From positions 62,001-126,000 of the forward strand of contig NZ_BNBR01000010.1 of the NCBI RefSeq assembly GCF_014656055.1: a stretch of DNA of 64,000 bases. The letters run 5' to 3'. Positions within the stretch are counted from its first letter, which is position 1, and each line of letters begins with the position of its first letter. Shown here piece by piece: positions 58,746 to 64,000 of this stretch. The notes below the pieces were generated by a model. The model was not told the DNA's origin. It did not search any database and saw only the letters and a list, made by a program, of their open reading frames with translations. Origin of the DNA: Streptomyces griseosporeus (GTDB lineage Bacteria > Actinomycetota > Actinomycetes > Streptomycetales > Streptomycetaceae). A program made the translations under genes and the position numbers.

Positions 58746-59639
58746 TCACGCCGCGCGGATCGCCCCCTCGATGTCCGGGAACGCGAACACGAACCCCGAC
58801 TCCAGCAGCCGTGTCGGCAGCACCCGCGCGCTGCCCAGCACATCGCCCGCCAGCTCGCCCAGCGCGGCCCGCAGCACCGGTGCCGGCACGCTGAACAGCG
58901 TCGGCCGGTGCAGGACCCGCCCCATCGCCGCCGTGATCTCACGGTTCGTCAGAGGCTGCGGGGCGGTGAGGTTGAAGGCGCCGGACAGGTCGTCGCGGTC
59001 GACGAGGTGCCGGATCGCGGCGACCTCGTCGTGCAGCGAGATGTACGACCAGTACTGCCGCCCGTCGCCCAGCCGCCCGCCGAGCCCGGCCGAGAAGAGC
59101 GGGAACAGCCGGCCCCACGCCCCGCCCCGGCGGGACACCACCAGGCCGGTGCGCACGCACACCGTCCGCACCCCGGCCTCCCGCGCCGGTCCGGCCGCCG
59201 CCTCCCACTCCACGCACAGCTCCGGCAGGAAACCGTGCCCGTGCGGCGCCCGCTCGTCGACGGCCCGGTCGCCCGTCTCGCCGTACCAGCCGATCGCGCT
59301 GCCGTTCACGAAGACCCGCGGCGGGCTGCTCAGGGCGGCGACCGCCTCGGCCAGCGTCCGCGTGCCCTCCACCCGGCTGGAGCGGATCAGCGCCTTGCGC
59401 TCCTCGGTCCACCGCCGGTCGCCGATCCCGGCGCCCGCGAGGTTCACCACCGCGTCGCAGCCCTCCAGCCCCGCCGCGTCCACCGACCCCCGCCCCGGGT
59501 CCCAGCGCACCTCGTCCGCGCCCCGGGGCGCCCGCCGTACCAGGCGCACCACCTCGTGGCCGTCCGCGGCCAGCGAGCGGGCCAGGGCGCCGCCGATCAG
59601 CCCGGACGCCCCGGCCACCGCGATCCTCGAACGTTGCAT
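58746..59639 (-). CDS. TIGR01777-family NAD-dependent epimerase-like protein
   Basis: This 297-residue atypical SDR protein has the nucleotide-binding motif RIAVAGASGLIGGALARSLA, then DAVVNLAGAGIGDRRWTEERK, FVNGSAIGWYGETGDRAVDE and a C-terminal DUF1731-like part (LGSARVLPTRLLESGFVFAFP). These are standard marks of the TIGR01777/YfcH family, whose cellular role is unclear. ATG 59639 places the motif at the N-terminus. It is divergent from the GNAT gene. Confidence 0.93.
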   Translation of the reverse strand: MQRSRIAVAGASGLIGGALARSLAADGHEVVRLVRRAPRGADEVRWDPGRGSVDAAGLEGCDAVVNLAGAGIGDRRWTEERKALIRSSRVEGTRTLAEAVAALSSPPRVFVNGSAIGWYGETGDRAVDERAPHGHGFLPELCVEWEAAAGPAREAGVRTVCVRTGLVVSRRGGAWGRLFPLFSAGLGGRLGDGRQYWSYISLHDEVAAIRHLVDRDDLSGAFNLTAPQPLTNREITAAMGRVLHRPTLFSVPAPVLRAALGELAGDVLGSARVLPTRLLESGFVFAFPDIEGAIRAA

Positions 59640-59708
59640 GACCTCATCCTGCCCGGTGCGAGCGGAAACCCCGGTGAGACACCTGCGTTCCCGCCGTAGG
59701 GTGACCGC

Positions 59709-60197
59709 ATGCCCGAGCCGTCCATACGCACCGCCCGCCCCGAGGACGAGGAGGCGCTGCGCCGACTCGACCACGCCTCCTGGTCGCATCTGCACGCGGT
59801 CACCCCGCGGCCCGCGCCCGAGGACCCCTTCTTCCGGGAGGCCGGCCGCCCCGAGGACCACCTCGTCGCCGAACTCGACGGCCGCGTCGTCGGCTATGTC
59901 CGCCTCGGCTTCCCCACCCCGCTCGACACCAACCGGCACGTACGCCACATCCGCGGCCTCGCCGTCGCCGAGGAGGCCCGCGGCCGGGGCGTCGGCCGGG
60001 CGCTGCTGCGCGCCGCGGTCGAGGAGGCCCGCGCGAACGGCTTCCGCCGGATCAGCCTGCGCGTCCTCGGCCACAACACCGCCGCCCGCAAGCTGTACGA
60101 GTCCGAGGGCTTCGTCGTCGAGGGCGTGCAGCCCGAGGAGTTCCTGCTCGACGGCGCCTATGTCGACGACGTGCTGATGGGGATGGCGCTGCGCTGA
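59709..60197 (+). CDS. GNAT-family N-acetyltransferase
   Basis: This 162-residue acetyltransferase has the acetyl-CoA binding motif VAEEARGRGVGRALLRAAVEEA (R/Q-x-x-G-x-G/A) at about residues 88-109 and the motif B stretch ISLRVLGHNTAARKLYESEGF. The substrate is unknown; sequence of this kind occurs in RimI-like protein acetyltransferases. TAGGGT (59697-59702) is 6 bases from the ATG, suggesting a leaderless mRNA. Confidence 0.93.
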   Translation: MPEPSIRTARPEDEEALRRLDHASWSHLHAVTPRPAPEDPFFREAGRPEDHLVAELDGRVVGYVRLGFPTPLDTNRHVRHIRGLAVAEEARGRGVGRALLRAAVEEARANGFRRISLRVLGHNTAARKLYESEGFVVEGVQPEEFLLDGAYVDDVLMGMALR

Positions 60198-60219
60198 GGT
60201 CCGCCGCGCCGACGCCCCG

Positions 60220-61404
60220 TCAGGACGTCACCAGCTCGCCCGTGTCCACCGCCTCCGTCGCGTCCGCCGCCCGCCGCGCCGCGTCCGCCACCTCGGCCGC
60301 CGTCAGCACGTACCCGGTCTCGTCGTCGGAGGTGGAGCGGGCGAAGACCACCCCGAACACCCGGCCGTCCGTGGTCAGCAGCGGCCCGCCGGAGTTGCCG
60401 GGGCGGACCGTGGAGCGGATCGCGTAGATCTCCCGGGTGACCGCCCCGTCGTTGTGGATGTCCTGCCCGGTCGCGTGCACCCGGTTCGCCACCGTCGCCG
60501 CCTGCAGGTCCAGGTCGCCGTCCTGCGGATAGCCCGCGACCACCGCCGCCGCGCCCCGCGGGGCGTCGTCCTCGAAGCGCAGCACGGGCGCGCTCAGACC
60601 GGGCACGTACAGCACCGCCACGTCCCGGTCCGGGTCGAACAGCACCACCCGGGCGTCGTACGACCGCCCCACCCCGCCGACGCGCACGGTCGGGGCGTCG
60701 ATGCCCGCCACCACGTGCGCGTTGGTCATCACATGCCGCGGCGCGTACACGAACCCGCTGCCCTCGCGGCCCTGGTCGCCCGAGACGCCCTCGATCTTGA
60801 CGGTGCTCAGCTTCGCCGCGTTGGTGGCGGCCGCGGTCACGTTGTCGCCGGAGGGGCGGGCGACCTCGGCCGTCGACTCGTTCTCGAACGGGTTGAACAC
60901 CTGCGGGAAGCCCGCCTCCGTCAGCGCGGACGTGGCCCGCGAGAACCAGGCCGGGGTGGTGTCCGGCATCGCCTTCTGCACCGCGCCCAGCAGCCGCGAG
61001 TCCCGTATCGCGCCGGTCAGCGGCGGCGCGGAGGAGACGGCCAGCACGCTGCCCGCCACCCACGCCACGATCAGCACCGCGACCGTGTTCGCGACCGCGC
61101 CGCCCACCCCGTCGGCCACCCTGAGCGGCCCCCGGTCCAGCTCCCGGCGCAGCCGCAGCGCCAGCCGCCCCGCGCACTCGTGGCCCAGCACGGCCGGCAC
61201 CAGCACCGTGAACACCGCGGTCACCGTCGCCGCCGTGGAGCCCGGCGACACCAGCTCCGTCACCCAGGGCAGCACCCACACGCCCAGCGCCGCGCCGCCC
61301 ACGAACCCGGCGAGCGACACGCAGCCCGCCACCAGTCCGCGCCGCCAGCCGGCACCGGCGTACACGAGGATCACCAGCAACAGCAGGATGTCCAGCAGGT
61401 CCAC
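60220..61404 (-). CDS. MarP-type membrane serine protease (CvpA + trypsin-like domain)
   Basis: This 394-residue protein has four membrane helices in the first 125 residues (CvpA-like; LLDILLLLVILVYAGAGWRRG at the start) and an extracellular trypsin-like protease domain with H230 in TNAHVVAG, D261 in DRDVAVLYVPG and S338 in RPGNSGGPLL. The mycobacterial relative MarP processes a peptidoglycan hydrolase during acid stress, and here an amidase gene lies divergently 187 bases away. GTG 61404 follows GAAAGG. Confidence 0.9.
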   Translation of the reverse strand: MDLLDILLLLVILVYAGAGWRRGLVAGCVSLAGFVGGAALGVWVLPWVTELVSPGSTAATVTAVFTVLVPAVLGHECAGRLALRLRRELDRGPLRVADGVGGAVANTVAVLIVAWVAGSVLAVSSAPPLTGAIRDSRLLGAVQKAMPDTTPAWFSRATSALTEAGFPQVFNPFENESTAEVARPSGDNVTAAATNAAKLSTVKIEGVSGDQGREGSGFVYAPRHVMTNAHVVAGIDAPTVRVGGVGRSYDARVVLFDPDRDVAVLYVPGLSAPVLRFEDDAPRGAAAVVAGYPQDGDLDLQAATVANRVHATGQDIHNDGAVTREIYAIRSTVRPGNSGGPLLTTDGRVFGVVFARSTSDDETGYVLTAAEVADAARRAADATEAVDTGELVTS

Positions 61405-61591
61405 GGAGCCGCCTTTCTCTCGGACCCTTGATACGTGGGGGACGGGCCCGGTGATCAGCCACGCGCGGACGGCCGGCCACGACCGGACACCTGCGCGTGT
61501 ACCCCGGGAAACGTCGCGGACCGGGACGATGGTTCCACCGGGTGGCACAGCACACATCGCGGGCGGAGCGGATCCGGCCGAGAGTGGGACC

Positions 61592-62503
61592 ATGCGTGTC
61601 CGAAGAGCCCGGCAGCCGCGGAAACGCCGCTGCGGCCCCATAGCCGACCGCCCCGCACGCCGCGGGCCGGGCCTGCCCGGCCCGTTCGTCGCGGCGCTCG
61701 GCTGTCTCCCCGGCCTCGCCGCCGTCGTCGCGCTCGGGGTGTGCGCGAACGGCGTCGAGCGCGCCGCCGACCGCGCCGGCACCGCCCGCCGCGCCGGGAG
61801 CGCCCAGCAGGCCGCCCGGGCCTCGGGGCCGCACACCGCGCCCCGGCCGCGCATCGTCCCCCGCTCGGTATGGCTGCGCGGCACCGCGGCCGCCCACCGG
61901 CCGCCCCCGCGCTACGACGACAAGGTGCTGGCCGTCTTCGTCCACCACACCGACTCGCCCAACGACTACGACTGCGCCGACACCCCCCGCATCATCCGCT
62001 CCCTGTGGACCGGGCAGACCCGCGACCGCAGCTGGGACGACATCGGCTACAACTTCCTCGTCGACAAGTGCGGCACCCTCTACGAGGGCCGCGCCGGCGG
62101 TGCGGACCGCCCGGTCACCGGCGCCCACACCCAGGGCTTCAACCACCGCACCACCGGCATCGCCGCCATCGGCACCTTCACCGACGGGGCCGCCGTGCCG
62201 GCCGCGATGACCGAGGCGATCGCCGCGCTCGCCGCCTGGAAACTGGGCCTCGCCGGGCTCGACCCGCGCGCGGAGGTCCGGCTGGTCTCCAGCAACAGCA
62301 ACAGCCGCTACCCGCGCGGTACGACGGCCACCCTGCCCGCCGTCGCCGCCCACCGGGACGCCTACATGACCCGCTGCCCCGGCCCGGCCCTCGTCGCCCG
62401 GCTGCCCGCCATCCGCCAGCGGGCCGCGGCCCTCCAGGGCCGTACCGCCGCACGCGATACCGCCGCACACGACGGGACCGCGCAGGCCCGGCAGGCCGGC
62501 TGA
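61592..62503 (+). CDS. Peptidoglycan-recognition-type N-acetylmuramoyl-L-alanine amidase
   Basis: This 303-residue protein has a basic N-terminus, a single hydrophobic segment (about 30-52) that should export or anchor it, and a PGRP/amidase_2 domain with the first zinc histidine in VLAVFVHHTDSPNDYDC, the core SWDDIGYNFLVDKCGTLYEGR, and the distal His/Cys in VAAHRDAYMTRCPG. It would cut the amide between MurNAc and L-Ala in peptidoglycan. ATG 61592 has only a weak ribosome site. A MarP-type protease gene is divergent. Confidence 0.87.
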   Translation: MRVRRARQPRKRRCGPIADRPARRGPGLPGPFVAALGCLPGLAAVVALGVCANGVERAADRAGTARRAGSAQQAARASGPHTAPRPRIVPRSVWLRGTAAAHRPPPRYDDKVLAVFVHHTDSPNDYDCADTPRIIRSLWTGQTRDRSWDDIGYNFLVDKCGTLYEGRAGGADRPVTGAHTQGFNHRTTGIAAIGTFTDGAAVPAAMTEAIAALAAWKLGLAGLDPRAEVRLVSSNSNSRYPRGTTATLPAVAAHRDAYMTRCPGPALVARLPAIRQRAAALQGRTAARDTAAHDGTAQARQAG

Positions 62504-62509
62504 GCGGGC

Positions 62510-63031
62510 TCACTCGCCCCGGAAACGCTCCCACAGCTTCGGGAACCGCTCGGCCAGGGCCCGCTCGTCCTCGAAGTCCAGCGGGGTGCCCGCCGGTTCC
62601 GCGGGCTGCGGCGGCAGCCCCAGGTCAGGGGCGACCCCGCCGGTCAGCTCCTCGTAGGCCTCGTCGGCCGCGTAGCCGATCTCCTCGCCGTCACCGTCGA
62701 CCTCCTCGTCGAAGTCGTCGAGCAGGTCGGCGAGCGAGTCCGGGTCGTGCAGCGCGCCCTCGAACACCTCCCGGCCCTGGCCGATCAGCCAGCAGCGGAA
62801 GAAGTCGAAGGCGTCGTCGCTGGCCCCGTCGAGCAGCACCCAGGCGGCGCCCCACAGGTCCCAGCGGTAGGCCCGGTTGTAGCGGGCCTCGAAGTGACGG
62901 GCGAAGTCCAGGACCGCCTCGGGGTCCAGCTGCCGCAGCCGCTCCACGAGCACGTCGGCCTGCTCCTCGGGATCACCCTCGGCGGCCTCCCGGCTCGCGT
63001 CCACCAGCTCCCAGAACTCCGTCTCGTCCAT
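62510..63031 (-). CDS. DUF4240-family protein
   Basis: This 173-residue acidic, soluble protein begins MDETEFWELVDASREAAEGD and has HFEARYNRAYRWDLWGAAWVL and FFRCWLIGQGREVFEGAL, as in DUF4240 proteins. The function is unknown. ATG 63031 starts at the conserved domain; an ATG at 63046 and a GTG at 63070 are also in frame. It ends 6 bases after the convergent amidase gene. Confidence 0.85.
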   Translation of the reverse strand: MDETEFWELVDASREAAEGDPEEQADVLVERLRQLDPEAVLDFARHFEARYNRAYRWDLWGAAWVLLDGASDDAFDFFRCWLIGQGREVFEGALHDPDSLADLLDDFDEEVDGDGEEIGYAADEAYEELTGGVAPDLGLPPQPAEPAGTPLDFEDERALAERFPKLWERFRGE

Positions 63032-63106
63032 CACGGGTTCCAGCATCGGTCCATCGGATGCCGGACGCACGCGGAGTCGGCGGATCGTTACCCCCCGGCC
63101 GCCCGC

Positions 63107-64000
63107 TCAGCCCCCGTACAGCGCCGCGAGCCGTCGCGCGTCCCGGCCGAACCGCTCCCGCAGCCCCTCGGGGGCCAGTACCTCCGCCTCCGGGCCCAGT
63201 GCCGTGAGCTGGGTGTGGGCGACCTCCTCGGACTCCACCGGCAGGGTCACCGTCAGCCGGCCCTCGGCGTCCGCCTCGCCGGCCGCCGCCAGGGCCTCGC
63301 GTGCGGCGAGCGGGTCGACGACGTGCGGGAGCCGCCGTACGCCCTCCGCGGTGAGCCGTACGACGGCCTCGGAGCGCCAGATCGACCGGGCGAAGCGTTC
63401 GGCCTGCGCCGCCCAGAAGCCCGGCAGGTCGAACTCCTCGTCCCGCGCGAAGGTCTCTGCGAGCGGCGCGACCCCGGTGAACCGGTCGATGCGGTACGTG
63501 CGGAAGGAGCCCGCCCGCGGCACCCGCGCGGCGAGGTACCAGACGCCCGCCTTCAGCACGAGGCCGTACGGTTCCAGCTCCCGCTCCACCTCGCGCTCGT
63601 GCCGCAGATAGCGGGCGGTGATCCGGCGGTCGTCCCACACCGCCTCGGCGACGGCCGGCAGCAGCTCGGGCGTCCTCGGCTCCTGGAACCAGTTCGGGGC
63701 GTCCAGATGGAACCGCTGGGCCGCCGTGCGCGGGGCGTCCCGCAGGGAGGGCAGCAGCGCCGCCGACACCTTCAGCCGGGCCGCCGAGGCCGCGTCCTCC
63801 AGCCCCATCTCCCGCAGCGCCCCCGGCACCCCGCTCAGGAACAGCGCCTCGGCCTCGCCGCGGTGCAGCCCGGTCAGCCGCGTGCGGTACCCGCCGACCA
63901 GCCGGTAGCCGCCGGCCCGCCCCCGGTCGGCGTAGACCGGCACGCCCGCCTCCGACAGCGCCTGCGCGTCCCGGGTCACCGTCCGCTCCGACACCTCCAG
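63107..64000 (-). CDS. WYL-domain transcriptional regulator (5' end cut by window)
   Basis: The frame continues through base 64000, so the N-terminus is missing. The visible 298 residues begin within the DNA-binding domain (LEVSERTVTRDAQALSEAGV), followed by the wing (YADRGRAGGYRLVGGYRTRL). A WYL domain follows (about 140-230 of the visible part: RITARYLRHEREVERELEPY, VLKAGVWYLAARVP, FRTYRIDRF), and then the C-terminal extension. WYL regulators bind nucleic acids or small ligands. The target genes are unknown. Confidence 0.92.
   Translation of the reverse strand: MEVSERTVTRDAQALSEAGVPVYADRGRAGGYRLVGGYRTRLTGLHRGEAEALFLSGVPGALREMGLEDAASAARLKVSAALLPSLRDAPRTAAQRFHLDAPNWFQEPRTPELLPAVAEAVWDDRRITARYLRHEREVERELEPYGLVLKAGVWYLAARVPRAGSFRTYRIDRFTGVAPLAETFARDEEFDLPGFWAAQAERFARSIWRSEAVVRLTAEGVRRLPHVVDPLAAREALAAAGEADAEGRLTVTLPVESEEVAHTQLTALGPEAEVLAPEGLRERFGRDARRLAALYGG

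Noticed and set aside
1..64000. tRNA or rRNA genes, prophage, integrative element or secondary-metabolite cluster
   Set aside because: No cloverleaf-like segment, integrase, transposase, polyketide or peptide synthetase motif was seen on either strand; gene content is mostly core metabolism. Short RNAs could still be missed by eye.

Overview
The window is chromosomal DNA of a Streptomyces species. It is very GC-rich, genes carry G or C at most third codon positions, TTA leucine codons are almost absent, and GTG starts are common. From memory, the order glnE - malR - malEFG/aglA - pullulanase - DUF1996 gene - glnII - htpX - glnA - lipA/lipB follows the S. coelicolor core chromosome around SCO2234 to SCO2190. 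No tRNA, rRNA, CRISPR array, integrase or insertion sequence was seen.

Layout. 1-389 is the 3' end of an unidentified gene. 446-6089 is a tightly packed catabolic operon for trans-4-hydroxy-L-proline: three subunits of a D-hydroxyproline dehydrogenase, a DapA-family deaminase, a proline-racemase-family epimerase and an FCD-type GntR regulator. It is followed by 631 bases of repeat-rich non-coding DNA. 6721-9732 is glnE, meeting a PAP2-family membrane gene tail to tail. 10715-17221 is the maltose/maltodextrin system: the LacI-type repressor malR, the ABC importer malEFG and the GH13 alpha-glucosidase aglA. 18082-28054 holds a secreted alpha-amylase and a secreted two-headed GH13 amylase-pullulanase, with two lineage-specific genes of unknown function between them.

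28110-33722 holds a small isomerase, a TetR / ferredoxin-reductase / di-iron protein cluster, a sigma-factor-like membrane protein and a TPR protein. 33822-37918 holds a lipoprotein, a DUF1996 exoprotein and a two-component system. 37972-41678 holds an epimerase, an orphan winged-helix regulator resembling GlnRII, a 40-codon ORF, glnII and a MarR gene. 41755-49972 is mixed: a hydrolase, secreted proteins, an ArsC-like protein, an AlkZ-like protein, pspAB-htpX and HEAT-repeat proteins. 50086-55347 holds glnA, RDD and DUF4191 membrane proteins, lipA and lipB. 55601-64000 holds an NsdA-like regulator, an amine-oxidase-fold flavoprotein, a TIGR01777 protein, a GNAT enzyme, a MarP-type protease, a PGRP amidase, a DUF4240 protein and a WYL regulator cut by the window end.

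Two regulons dominate. For carbon, extracellular amylase and pullulanase make maltodextrins, MalEFG imports them and AglA hydrolyses them; repeats of CTTGC or its complement precede malE, the amylase gene and the pullulanase gene, fitting control by MalR. For nitrogen, GlnA (Tyr397 retained) is the target of GlnE, GlnII is the second synthetase, and 11-base-periodic GlnR-type sites lie upstream of glnA and, in weaker form, glnII. Hydroxyproline breakdown would feed 2-oxoglutarate into the same carbon-nitrogen junction.
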